Assembly (NCBI GenBank): GCA_963847515.1
Contig: CAWKAA010000005.1
Span: 558,001-622,000, forward strand
Origin: QHXW01 sp963847515
GTDB taxonomy: Bacteria > Acidobacteriota > Terriglobia > Bryobacterales > Bryobacteraceae
Direction of reading: 5' to 3'
DNA: 64,000 nt
In this document: piece by piece, positions 18,625 to 26,567 of the stretch
Numbering within the stretch: position 1 is the first letter of the stretch
Layout of the letters: the number at the start of each line of letters is the position of its first letter
The notes under the pieces: generated by a model
Told to the model about the DNA's origin: nothing
The model's database searches: none
The model's input: the letters and a program-made list of their open reading frames with translations, nothing else
Position numbers and translations under genes: made by a program

Positions 18625-20650
18625 ACCAGAATCCGGCGCGGACATCGAAGAAGTTGGGTTTGCGCACGCCATCCTGCGGGAGAGTGTATGCGCCGCGCAT
18701 CACGTTTACCGAGAACATCAGGGACGGGGGCATGAAAGACCAGCGAAAACGCATTCCGGGCCCGGCTTCGACGAAGTTTGCCCAAGCCTGGCGTTTATCG
18801 TCCATGGTGAAATTCGCGTTCATGAAGAATTGCGTTCGCAGGCCGCCGAAAGATTCGAGGCCGCGCGGAGTGAAGCCAGCGCGGTTTTGTGAATAAGTGA
18901 GGAAATCGTTGCCGAAGCGGCTGACGAAAACGCCATCTGCGTTGGTCTCGAAAAACAAGCCGGGTTTTTCGGAACGGATGTGATGGCCCCAGCCGCGAGC
19001 GAAGGCGACGCCGCCGCGGTAATCGGGCATCATGGCGCCGACGCCGGGATGCTTGCCCAGATAACTGATAGCCTCGCCCGCTTCCGCCCAAGCCATTACG
19101 CCGTGCCAGTAGCGCGAGGCGACCCCGGCGCCCACGATGAACGAACTTTCGGAAAGATATTGTGGCAACGCGCCGCCGGTGGTTTGGCGGGTGTCGCCAA
19201 CGAAGCGCATCGAGAGGTACGGGCGGAAGGACAATTTCCCGAGCTTGAATTCGGTTTTGATCTGGCCGTAAGAAAACATGTCATTCCAGCGGGAGGAATA
19301 GAAGGGAAAGATCCAAGTGGTGGTCCGGACGCGGGCCAGAGAAGGGCGCAGATTGTTGAAAGCACGTTTGGCAACTGCTGAAATTTTCGAATCCGGACTC
19401 TGTTCGGCAAGCTGGAACCAGCGGATGGCTTCCTGGTCATCGTGCAGCATGTTGTATGCGAAGCCGAGCTGGAGCATGACGGCGAAATCGAGCGGGTCGT
19501 TTTCATGGGCGATCTTCAGGTATTTGAGAACGTCCTTCATGTAGCCGGCTTTCATGCTGCGATCGGCCATCAGCTTGGCATCGAGCGCGGCTTTTTCGGG
19601 CGCGTTGTCGGCATTGCGGGACTGAGGCCCGGGCGTTTGCGGCAACTGGAGCGCAGCGCGGACGCGATTGGCCAGCTCGATATCTTTTCCATTCATGACG
19701 CGCTCGAGCAACGGCAGGGCACTGACGCGGTCATTGCGAGCGAGATAGAGAAAACCGAGCTGCGCGGCAGACAGCAGATCGTCGGGCGCGCGGCCGGTGA
19801 TGACTTTGAACTCGCGTTCGGCTTCATCCTTCTGATTCATGCGCAGGAGGAGATAAGCCAGCTCGCGGCGCAGCTCGACGTTTGACGCGTCGAGATCGAT
19901 AGCCTTGCGGAACTCGTAAACGTAGGGATAGCGATTGGGCAGGAGTTCGCGCGCAGCTTCCGCGGCACGAGGTTCGCCTCCACGCGACGCGGCCAGCAGG
20001 GCGGCGTGAGCTTCTTCAATCCGGTTGAGCGACATCAAGACGCGGCCGAGATCGAGCAGAACGGATTTGCGATCGGGGAGCAGGCGCCAGGCGGCCAAGA
20101 AATGCTCGGCAGCGAGTTCGAGCTCGTCACGCTGCTCGGCGAGTTCGGCAAGTTCCTGGTGGGCGCTGAAGTTGCCGGGGTTGAGTTCGAGGGCTTTCTT
20201 CCAGCGATCGATGCCGATTCTCAGCGGGCCATCAATGTTCTGGAAAGCCTGTTCGGCGGTAGCAGCGGAGGCGGGGTCGCCGGACTTGCGGATCCGGTCG
20301 AAGATCCGGCGGGCCTCCACCTGCTTCTTTGTATCGTTGCAGAGAAACGCATATTCGAGGGCAACGTGGATGTCATTGTGATCCAGACGCATGGCCTCCC
20401 CAAACTGATCGCGGGCGGCTTCGCTTTCACCGACTTTGAGCAGCGTGTAGGCAAGGTCCTTGCGAATGGACGGTCGAGTGGGTGCGGCTTCGACGGCTTT
20501 CTTAAAGAAAGCCATCGCGTTGTCGTAATCCCGGTTTCGGAGGAACTCGTAGGCTTTGGACAGCGGGGCGTAGGCCGGATCGGCGCTGGGTGCTGAAGTT
20601 TGCGCACTTGCAACGGCGCATAGCAGGAGGAATGGGACGACGAGCCGCAT
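18608..20650 (-). CDS. Secreted TPR protein with C-terminal outer-membrane barrel-like region
   Basis: This 680-residue protein has a signal peptide (about 1-16), about ten tetratricopeptide-like helical repeats up to residue 440, and a C-terminal region rich in alternating aromatic/polar strands (RPYLSMRFVGDT, GAGVASRYWHG) ending in FWYAFTH, a typical barrel terminus with aromatic residues. The layout resembles exopolysaccharide export proteins such as PelB/BcsC and the N4 receptor NfrA. The next gene, a glycosidase, overlaps its end. The polysaccharide is not identifiable. Confidence 0.75.
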   Translation of the reverse strand: MRLVVPFLLLCAVASAQTSAPSADPAYAPLSKAYEFLRNRDYDNAMAFFKKAVEAAPTRPSIRKDLAYTLLKVGESEAARDQFGEAMRLDHNDIHVALEYAFLCNDTKKQVEARRIFDRIRKSGDPASAATAEQAFQNIDGPLRIGIDRWKKALELNPGNFSAHQELAELAEQRDELELAAEHFLAAWRLLPDRKSVLLDLGRVLMSLNRIEEAHAALLAASRGGEPRAAEAARELLPNRYPYVYEFRKAIDLDASNVELRRELAYLLLRMNQKDEAEREFKVITGRAPDDLLSAAQLGFLYLARNDRVSALPLLERVMNGKDIELANRVRAALQLPQTPGPQSRNADNAPEKAALDAKLMADRSMKAGYMKDVLKYLKIAHENDPLDFAVMLQLGFAYNMLHDDQEAIRWFQLAEQSPDSKISAVAKRAFNNLRPSLARVRTTTWIFPFYSSRWNDMFSYGQIKTEFKLGKLSFRPYLSMRFVGDTRQTTGGALPQYLSESSFIVGAGVASRYWHGVMAWAEAGEAISYLGKHPGVGAMMPDYRGGVAFARGWGHHIRSEKPGLFFETNADGVFVSRFGNDFLTYSQNRAGFTPRGLESFGGLRTQFFMNANFTMDDKRQAWANFVEAGPGMRFRWSFMPPSLMFSVNVMRGAYTLPQDGVRKPNFFDVRAGFWYAFTH

Positions 20651-20751
20651 TTGGAGCTTTGCTTTGGAAGATAGTGGGGTGGGGAGGAGAAGTTCGCAGG
20701 GAAAGATTGGGAATAGACGCGAATGCCGTCGAGTTTCGGTATTCTAGAGAC

Positions 20752-21021
20752 GTGATCCGGTACCACGTAGCGTATTATCTTCCCAAGGGACGGGACCGGA
20801 TGGTTGTAGCGGAGGTCTTGGATTTCCCGGGGGTCGTAAGCCAAGGGTTTGATCTGGCTGACGCTCGACTGATGATTGCGAGCGCGCTTGAAGATATGGC
20901 GCACGTACATCTGGAGGAAGGCAAACCGCTCCCCGTACCCAACCCCGATGCGGTTGCAGCGGACGCTGACTTGGTAGAACTAATGCCACTCTCCGTCGAG
21001 GCCGGTGCGCCGAGACCGTGA
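20752..21021 (+). CDS. hicB: HicB-like antitoxin
   Basis: The 89-residue protein fits the HicB partial RNase H fold: IRYHVAYYLPKGRDR, then VVAEVLDFPGVVSQGFDLADARLMI, with the family C-terminal EEGKPLPVPNP. GTG at 20752 is preferred over a start at 20590 because the extra 54 codons lie within the divergent TPR gene start and resemble nothing. The stop overlaps the hicA start (GTGA). The order hicB-hicA occurs in one subclass of these modules. It probably neutralised the toxin encoded next. Confidence 0.82.
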   Translation: MIRYHVAYYLPKGRDRMVVAEVLDFPGVVSQGFDLADARLMIASALEDMAHVHLEEGKPLPVPNPDAVAADADLVELMPLSVEAGAPRP

Positions 21022-21208
21022 AGCGGCACGAACTCGTCGACCATCTCCGGCTTCACGGCTGTCAACTGCAACGGGAAGGTGGCCGACATTCATCTTTGTG
21101 AACACCGCAACTGGTGCGAAAGCTCCAGTGCCACGCCATTCGGAAATTGACAACCGTCTTGCTGTGAAGATTTGCCGGCAACTGGCAATTCCGTCGATTA
21201 GGCGCTGA
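21018..21208 (+). pseudogene. hicA: hicA toxin gene, frameshifted
   Basis: GTG at 21018 starts VKRHELVDHLRLHGCQLQREGGRHS, the classic HicA double-stranded RNA-binding start with catalytic-type GGRHS. It then stops at a TGA after HSSL. One frame back the sequence continues as FVNTATGAKAPVPRHSEI and VKICRQLAIP, the expected second half of HicA. A single missing base near 21090 (HSIFVN expected) explains it. The toxin should be inactive, which leaves the antitoxin without a partner. Confidence 0.85.
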
Positions 21209-21319
21209 GTCCTGTTCGCGGACACTGTGCGAGTGCCCATGCCCAACAGACGGATCGTCCCGTTGACCGCGTCAGCTTTGCAAGAAGGGTGAACGGACGG
21301 TGTCTGTCACCGCTTTCGG

Positions 21320-21682
21320 TCACAAAATAGTTGCCGGAGCGGAGCCCGAACCTTTTTCCGCTAAGAACCGCTCCAACACGGCTTGGAGCTCTGGTATCCG
21401 GGAGGAGGCAACGTTCCACACCTCGTCGAGATCGACGCCGATGTAATCGTGAATCAAGACATCGCGCATGCCGCAGATGGCCTTCCAATCGAGTGACGCG
21501 AGGGTGCCCCGCGCCTCGGCTGAAACCCGCTTGGCCGCCTCGCCGATCACCTCAACGTTCCGAATGACGGCGTCCTGCAATTCTTCAGACGACATGAATG
21601 TTGCTCGGCCAGGTCCGATGAAGCGGGCTATGCGTTGACAGCGTTCCAGCATGTGGTGAAGGTAAAGCCGGTCGTCCTTCAC
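21320..21682 (-). CDS. hepT: HepT-like (HEPN) RNase toxin
   Basis: The 120-residue helical protein has the HEPN active-site motif in RDVLIHDYIG (R-x4-H-x-Y) and DLDEVWNVASSRIPEL. HepT cleaves RNA and is silenced when its cognate MntA adds AMP to the tyrosine. GTG at 21682 overlaps the mntA stop by 4 bases (GTGA), so the pair is translationally coupled. An upstream extension to 21826 in this frame would only shadow mntA and is rejected. Confidence 0.88.
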   Translation of the reverse strand: MKDDRLYLHHMLERCQRIARFIGPGRATFMSSEELQDAVIRNVEVIGEAAKRVSAEARGTLASLDWKAICGMRDVLIHDYIGVDLDEVWNVASSRIPELQAVLERFLAEKGSGSAPATIL

Positions 21683-21972
21683 AAAGGCGTGGCCTCGCGA
21701 AGGATCCGGTCGCGAACGTACCAGTGGAGGGACTTCTCGGTCCCGACATGGACTTTTACACCCAGCAACTCCTGGAGGTCTTGTACTAGCCCAGCGTGAT
21801 CCATCAGGCTGCGGCCAGGTTCCCATGCCACCAGTAGATCGAGGTCGCTGTTCTCATTGGCTTCGCCGCGGGCCACAGAGCCGAACACGCGCAGGCTGTG
21901 GGCGCCGCGCCGTTCGGCGAGCCGGAGGATCTCCTCTCGCCGTTCGACCCGCAATGTATCCAGGGTGAGCAT
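21679..21972 (-). CDS. mntA: MntA-like nucleotidyltransferase antitoxin
   Basis: The 97-residue minimal nucleotidyltransferase shows FGSVARGEANENSDLDLLV, the GS-x10-DxD motif that binds ATP and metal. It would AMPylate HepT, encoded next. The start ATG at 21972 fits the family (MLTLDTLRVERREEILRL); longer starts are not supported. It lies downstream of hsdM on the same strand, separated by 204 bp that contain a palindromic repeat. Confidence 0.88.
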   Translation of the reverse strand: MLTLDTLRVERREEILRLAERRGAHSLRVFGSVARGEANENSDLDLLVAWEPGRSLMDHAGLVQDLQELLGVKVHVGTEKSLHWYVRDRILREATPL

Positions 21973-22070
21973 GTTTCCTATCCATTGTGCGACAAATCGA
22001 CAACGAGTTCTATCCGTTGACGCGATTGGCAAGGGATGAGGAAGTCGCAGGGAAAGATTGGGCGGGATGG

Positions 22071-22170
22071 AAAGACGGGGACAGGCAGCGCTGTCCACGC
22101 GCGGTAGAGCAGTGTCGCATGCGTGTGGCTGGCAGGCCGGCTTGGCACAGTGTTGCCAGTCCCCGTCTTT
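22071..22170. repeat. Dispersed palindromic repeat, copy 1
   Basis: The ends AAAGACGGGGAC and GTCCCCGTCTTT are a perfect 12-bp inverted repeat enclosing a conserved core (ACAGGCAGCGCTGTCCACGC and GGCTTGGCACAGTG). The same pattern occurs at 29193, 30181 and 33337. It lies between hsdM and mntA and could fold into a branched hairpin. Confidence 0.8.
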
Positions 22171-22176
22171 CGGCGC

Positions 22177-23658
22177 TCAACCTGGGTTGGTGTCGCGTTC
22201 GCCCACACCGAGATCGGCTGCGATCTGCGCGAACTGGTCGAGGGCTGCTTGGAGGTCCTCGACAATTTCGGCTGCCAGAACAGCGGGGTCCGGCAGATTG
22301 GACGAATCGCCTAAACTGTCATCTCTGAGCCAGAAGATATCGAGGTTGGCCTTATCGCGCTTGATGAGGTCTTCGTAAGAGAAGCAGCGGAAACGTTCGG
22401 TTTCACTCCGCTGGTGGCGATTCTCGGGGTTGTAGCAGCGGACAAAGTCGTCCAGGTCGGGGCGGGTGAGGGTGTTGGTCTTCAGTGTGAAGTGCTTGTT
22501 GGTGCGGAGATCGTAGATCCAAAGCGTGCGGGTCCATGGCGTTTCGCTGGCCGGCTTGCGATCGAAAAAGAGAACGTTGGCCTTGACGCCCTGGGCGTAG
22601 AAGATGCCGGTGGGCAGCCTCAGCAAGGTATGGACATCGCAATCGTGCAAGAGGCGTTTGCGAATGGTTTCGCCTGCGCCGCCCTCGAACAGCACATTGT
22701 CGGGCAAAACGATGGCGGCGCGGCCGTTGATCTTGAGCAGGCTGCGGACGTGTTGGAGGAAGTTGAGCTGTTTGTTGCCTGTGGTTGCCCAGAAGTCATC
22801 GCGCAGAATCTTCTGGCGCTCTTTCACCTCGTCACCGTCCGTGTTGATGATCGTGACGCTGGACTTCTTCCCGAATGGCGGATTCGTGAGCACCATGTCG
22901 TAGTTGACGGATGGCTTAGCGGCGAGGCTGTCCTTGCCCGCGGCAATGTTCTTTTCATTGCCGAGGTTGTGCAGCAGCAGGTTCATGGCGCAGAGGCGAG
23001 CAGTAGACGCTACGAGTTCGACGGCGTAAAGGGCCTGGGTCTGCAGGTGGCGTACCTGATCGCGGTCGAGCTTGTAGTCCTTGAGGATGTGGCCGGCGGC
23101 TGAAAGAAGAAAGCCGCCGGTACCGGCCGCGGGATCGATGATTGTGGTTCCCGGCTGGGGGCGCATGACTGTGACGATGGCGTCGATCAGGACGCGAGGC
23201 GTGAAGTATTGGCCGGCGCCTGATTTCGTATCTTGCGCGTTCTTTTCGAGCAGACCTTCGTAGATGTCGCCCTTGACGTCGGCGCTGAGTGCGCTCCAAG
23301 GTTCCTTATCGATGAGATCGACAATGAGGCGACGCAAATGGGCGGGGTTTTGAATCTTGTTCTGGGCTTTCCGGAAGATGATGCCGAGGATACCCGGCTC
23401 TTTGCCGAGGTTTTCGAGGGTGATGCGGTAATGTCTCTCGAGCGGTTGGCCGTCCATTTCGACGAGGCTGGCCCAGTTGTAATCTTCGGGAATGGTGGAT
23501 TTGTTTTTGTAGGGCGGGCGGGTTCGCTCGTAGTCCATTTTGAGGAAGAGAAGATAGGTGAGCTGCTCGACGTAGTCGCCGTAGGAGACGCCATCATCGC
23601 GGAGAAGATTGCAGTAGTTCCATACTTTGCTGACGAGATTGGAGGCGGCGGAAGACAT
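22177..23658 (-). CDS. hsdM: HsdM, type I restriction-modification DNA adenine methyltransferase
   Basis: The 493-residue protein has the HsdM N-terminal helical domain (VWNYCNLLRDDGVSYGDYVEQL), SAM-binding motif I (DPAAGTGGF) and catalytic NPPF (259-262), so it methylates N6 of adenine. The length is typical. Its ATG shares one base with the vapC stop (TGATG), making its translation depend on vapC. It pairs with HsdS at 25209-26567 on the same strand; the two genes are separated by toxin-antitoxin inserts. With hsdR broken this may act as a methylase-only complex. Confidence 0.95.
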   Translation of the reverse strand: MSSAASNLVSKVWNYCNLLRDDGVSYGDYVEQLTYLLFLKMDYERTRPPYKNKSTIPEDYNWASLVEMDGQPLERHYRITLENLGKEPGILGIIFRKAQNKIQNPAHLRRLIVDLIDKEPWSALSADVKGDIYEGLLEKNAQDTKSGAGQYFTPRVLIDAIVTVMRPQPGTTIIDPAAGTGGFLLSAAGHILKDYKLDRDQVRHLQTQALYAVELVASTARLCAMNLLLHNLGNEKNIAAGKDSLAAKPSVNYDMVLTNPPFGKKSSVTIINTDGDEVKERQKILRDDFWATTGNKQLNFLQHVRSLLKINGRAAIVLPDNVLFEGGAGETIRKRLLHDCDVHTLLRLPTGIFYAQGVKANVLFFDRKPASETPWTRTLWIYDLRTNKHFTLKTNTLTRPDLDDFVRCYNPENRHQRSETERFRCFSYEDLIKRDKANLDIFWLRDDSLGDSSNLPDPAVLAAEIVEDLQAALDQFAQIAADLGVGERDTNPG

Positions 23659-24110
23659 CAGGCGCGCTCGGGTGGGGCAGTCACCGTCAGTTCGGGGAAC
23701 TTCTCGAAATCCGCTGCATTGAAGGTGTAGATTCGCTGAACGTTATGAGCTTGCATGGTTGCCACGAGCTGCAGATCGAATACATCGCCGCCAGTCACGG
23801 GATGACGCTGCAGCAAGGCGATCCAGGCGGCCACAGCCCGTGAGGGTGTGGACAGCACATGTATTCCAGGCAACGCGAGCAAAGCCGAGATGGCTTGGAC
23901 CGCCTCGGCCGAGGAACGCGGGACAGTAACCCGCCGGGGATTGGTAACCACAGAATAGAACTCGCAGAGTGCCTGGGACGTGAGATACAGAGTGCTGGCG
24001 GGATCGCGGGCGGCCTCGATCAACGCGCGCGAATTGGCGTGCTGCGGAGCGCCGGCTTCCACAGCGTAGACCAAAACATTGGCATCGAGCATTCCCGGTT
24101 CAACGGACAT
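23658..24110 (-). CDS. vapC: PIN-domain toxin (VapC-like RNase)
   Basis: The 150-residue PIN protein has acidic metal-binding residues at the N-terminus (MLDANVLVYA), SQALCEFYSVVTNP in the middle, and GGDVFDLQLVATMQ plus FNAADFEKFP at the C-terminus. It is a predicted RNase silenced by the antitoxin encoded just upstream. ATG at 24110 lies 11 bp before the vapB stop and is preferred over a longer frame to 24215. The TGA overlaps hsdM by one base. Confidence 0.85.
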   Translation of the reverse strand: MSVEPGMLDANVLVYAVEAGAPQHANSRALIEAARDPASTLYLTSQALCEFYSVVTNPRRVTVPRSSAEAVQAISALLALPGIHVLSTPSRAVAAWIALLQRHPVTGGDVFDLQLVATMQAHNVQRIYTFNAADFEKFPELTVTAPPERA

Positions 24111-24315
24111 CGTCGTAGATGTCCCGGCGATGAAGGCTGCCGCGTACGCCAAGATGCCAGACGGGTAATTCCGGAGCTTCGCCATTGGCGGTGGTCGCTG
24201 GGAGATCGCCGGCATCGTTCAACAGCCGCTCCAGGAAAGCGTCCACGGAGAGACCCTGCTGCTGGGCTTTCGCCGCGAGGCGGGCTTCGATTTTCAAAGA
24301 GATGTCGAGACTCAT
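24100..24315 (-). CDS. vapB: VapB-like antitoxin
   Basis: The 71-residue protein overlaps the PIN toxin start by 11 bp. Its N-terminus (MSLDISLKIEARLAAKAQQQ) fits a ribbon-helix-helix-type DNA-binding start with an SVDAFLERLLND helix; the C-terminus would wrap the toxin. AGGAG lies about 10 bases before ATG. It probably represses its own operon, which here includes hsdM. Confidence 0.75.
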   Translation of the reverse strand: MSLDISLKIEARLAAKAQQQGLSVDAFLERLLNDAGDLPATTANGEAPELPVWHLGVRGSLHRRDIYDDVR

Positions 24316-24387
24316 CGGGTCGTGCTCCTGTCTTTAGCGTATCGCACGAGCGCGGGTGCGGTCGAGCGGAATGGACGCGGGTTCGTC

Positions 24388-24525
24388 GTTGATGGTGGAC
24401 TTCTTGTTATACGGCGTGCGGGTCCGCTTGTAATCCATTTTCAGGAAGGGAAGCTAGGTGAGTTGCTCGACGTTAGTCGCCGTACGAAACTCCGCCAGAT
24501 TGGCGGCGAAGACATTGGAGTATGG
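24388..24525 (-). pseudogene. Relic of a second hsdM N-terminal segment
   Basis: The DNA resembles 23490-23625 of hsdM in order and frame: translated pieces include LKMDYKRTRTPYNKKSTI against LKMDYERTRPPYKNKSTI in hsdM. It has an internal stop (TAG where hsdM has TAT in VEQLTY) and an extra T. It is diverged from the intact hsdM, so it is not a very recent duplication. Confidence 0.75.
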
Positions 24526-24540
24526 ACGGCCCCTAGACCT

Positions 24541-24873
24541 TTAGTTCTTGTGCAGGGTGTTGAGGTATGCCTGCCACTGGCGGCTGAGGGCGCGGGTGGT
24601 GGCTTCGGTTTCGGCATGAGGTTCGGCGAGTGCGGTCATGGCGCGGGCGAGCTTGGCGAGCTCGCGGCCGGTCCTTGCCTGGGCTTCTTCGGTTTTGACC
24701 TGGGCTTCGGCGAGCGCGGTCATGGCCTGTTCGAGGCGGGCAACCTGGCTGTCATGACGAGCAAGTGGTCTTTTGTGGTCAATGGTCTCTAGCCTCTTTT
24801 GTGTAGCTGCTTTGAGTTTAGCGCAGCGCGGATCGTATTTTAGCCTCGAGCGCCATCCTCTCCGCGGAGTCAC
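24541..24873 (-). CDS. Small coiled-coil protein coupled to a Phd-type antitoxin
   Basis: The 110-residue protein has no family I recognise. Its centre (about residues 40-90) is a heptad-rich helix with repeats such as MTALAEAQVKTEEAQA and MTALAEPHAETEA. The GTG start overlaps the antitoxin stop by 4 bases. In a standard module a toxin would stand here; it may be a diverged partner, a remnant, or not a gene. Its stop is close to the hsdM relic. Confidence 0.5.
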   Translation of the reverse strand: MTPRRGWRSRLKYDPRCAKLKAATQKRLETIDHKRPLARHDSQVARLEQAMTALAEAQVKTEEAQARTGRELAKLARAMTALAEPHAETEATTRALSRQWQAYLNTLHKN

Positions 24874-25133
24874 TTGCGCCTAGCGGCGCGCCACCGCTTG
24901 AAATCCGCGGCCAGCTCATCCTCCGTCACACCTTTCGCAGCGAGCAGATCGTCCAGCCGTGCGGCAGCTTCCTTGAGGGCCGCCCGCTCCGTTTCGGAGC
25001 GCTTGCGGCGGGCGGGTATGAAGTACCCGATCGTATCTCCATGCCTGGTGATGGCTACCGGGGTGTCGCTTTCCAAAAGGTACGTGGCGAGATTTTCGCG
25101 AAATTCGCGAATGCCTACGGTGACGTGATCCAT
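24870..25133 (-). CDS. Phd/YefM-type antitoxin
   Basis: The 87-residue protein has the Phd/YefM N-terminal DNA-binding fold (VTVGIREFRENLATYLLES, then VAITRHGDTIGYFIPARRK) and a helical C-terminal tail (TEDELAADFKRWRAARR) that usually wraps a toxin. ATG at 25133 is chosen because it starts the family fold and follows AGGAG. A TATAAT box and three GTGTACG repeats lie just upstream, so autoregulation is likely. Confidence 0.83.
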   Translation of the reverse strand: MDHVTVGIREFRENLATYLLESDTPVAITRHGDTIGYFIPARRKRSETERAALKEAAARLDDLLAAKGVTEDELAADFKRWRAARRK

Positions 25134-25136
25134 CGA

Positions 25137-25177
25137 CGTACACTCCTGCGGGTGCGTACACACCCGTACACATTATA
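25137..25177 (-). promoter_or_regulatory. Promoter -10 box with three iterated operators for the Phd-type antitoxin
   Basis: On the minus strand TATAAT (25172-25177) is followed by GTGTACG three times (25165-25171, 25155-25161, 25137-25143), spaced 10 and 18 bp apart. The first directly abuts the -10 box and the last nearly touches the start codon. This looks like a binding-site array for the antitoxin. No clear -35 box is seen. Confidence 0.65.
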
Positions 25178-25208
25178 GCGGAAGGACCCCTAAACGCGGC
25201 GCCGGATG

Positions 25209-26567
25209 TCAGGCACGGACCTCACGCTTGCGTGAGCCGCGGCGCGCCGGCTTTTCTGTGCGGGCGGAGCGGATACGTTCGAATAACGCAGATGCGGGTT
25301 CGTCGTTGGGGTCTTGGGGGACGAGCTTGCCTTCGAAAGCTCTCTTGAGGATGGATTGGCGGAGGCGGGCTGCACGGCGAAGGTTGGCATCAACCGAGTG
25401 ATCGAGATTATCAATCATTGACAGCTGATCCTCCAGGTCGGCGATCAATTTCTCCTGCTCGCCGACCAGCGGTGAAGGAATTGGCAGCCCGCGCAGTCTA
25501 GTCATGTTTATTGACGCGAGATTAGTCGTCTGCTTCCCTTCCTTGAAAAAATACTTTTGTCCAAAGTGGTTTGCATAATGGGAAACGAACTTGGGCACAG
25601 CGAATAGCGGATTAAGGCGAACTCGAAAAACGTGGTTCTGGTGAATGCACTGCGCGATCTGGCCTTCCCAGATCCAACCGCGGCCCAGCTTATCTCGATC
25701 ACCGCCTTCATTCAGAAGGACGTCCCCGGGAATGAGCTGCAAGCTGCGGATCTCCTCTTCGGTGGCCTCGATCAGCTTGATGTTGTCAAGATCCAACCGT
25801 CCCCGTTGGACATTGGCGACACGAAGGTAGGGAACGGGCCGAGTCTGTGTCTTAGTCTTCCTCTTCTGCCCTTTGGTTAACCCGCCAACGATCTCACCGA
25901 GGTCTCCGAGATGCCGAATTGGTGCGGCCGAGTATGAGGCGAACGAAGCTTCCGTCATGCTCGCCCGACATCGCTTTAGATTGGCCTTGGCCCGTTGCAG
26001 CACGGCTACAGCGGAATCGAGACGCGTGTACTGTTTCTCGATCTCGGCGACGATGCGGCGCTGCTCGTTGAGTGGTGGAACCGGGATTCGAATCGCGCGA
26101 ATTCGATCCTGTCCAATATTTCGCATGGATTCTTGATTGCCTGTCGCCAGCCGTTCGATCTCCGCCCGGCCCCATGAAGTTCGGAACACGTACAGCAGCC
26201 ATTGGGGTACGACGGTGTGAATGCGAAACCGCAGAATTTTGTCGCTGAGCATGAGGCGGCGCGTAAGTGCATGAACAATGACGCATGCCCCCACCAACTG
26301 GATGGTGTTCGCGCGGCTGAATAAGAAATCGCCCGGCTGAATAAAAAGCTTGGGGTCGACTCTCTCCGATGACATACAAGTCTTAGAAGCGTCCTCGTCG
26401 AATGTGCCCCAGGTCACAGCGCTGACTTTGACAACGCCTACCTCTGTGTTCTTGGGAGGCCGTTCTTCACACTTGAAACTTTTGCCTGCCTCGATCCCGG
26501 AGAGAACGTCTCCTAGTTCTGTCCAACTCCAGTTTGACGGAACTGAGGGTAAAGGGGGCTTGGTCAT
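25209..26567 (-). CDS. hsdS: HsdS, type I restriction specificity subunit
   Basis: The 452-residue protein has two target-recognition domains (about 10-150 and 215-355), each followed by a conserved helix (PLNEQRRIVAEIEKQYTRLDS; VGEQEKLIADLEDQLSMID), and a tail ILKRAFEGKLVPQDPNDEPA. The length is normal and the frame intact. ATG overlaps the stop of the hsdR remnant by 4 bases. It should direct the HsdM at 22177. The sequence differs from the hsdS at 1-2357. Confidence 0.93.
   Translation of the reverse strand: MTKPPLPSVPSNWSWTELGDVLSGIEAGKSFKCEERPPKNTEVGVVKVSAVTWGTFDEDASKTCMSSERVDPKLFIQPGDFLFSRANTIQLVGACVIVHALTRRLMLSDKILRFRIHTVVPQWLLYVFRTSWGRAEIERLATGNQESMRNIGQDRIRAIRIPVPPLNEQRRIVAEIEKQYTRLDSAVAVLQRAKANLKRCRASMTEASFASYSAAPIRHLGDLGEIVGGLTKGQKRKTKTQTRPVPYLRVANVQRGRLDLDNIKLIEATEEEIRSLQLIPGDVLLNEGGDRDKLGRGWIWEGQIAQCIHQNHVFRVRLNPLFAVPKFVSHYANHFGQKYFFKEGKQTTNLASINMTRLRGLPIPSPLVGEQEKLIADLEDQLSMIDNLDHSVDANLRRAARLRQSILKRAFEGKLVPQDPNDEPASALFERIRSARTEKPARRGSRKREVRA

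Noticed and set aside
21290..21320. Further partial copy of the palindromic repeat (GTCACCGCTTTCGG)
   Set aside because: The similarity to the right end of copy 2 is short and the left arm is missing; not enough to call.
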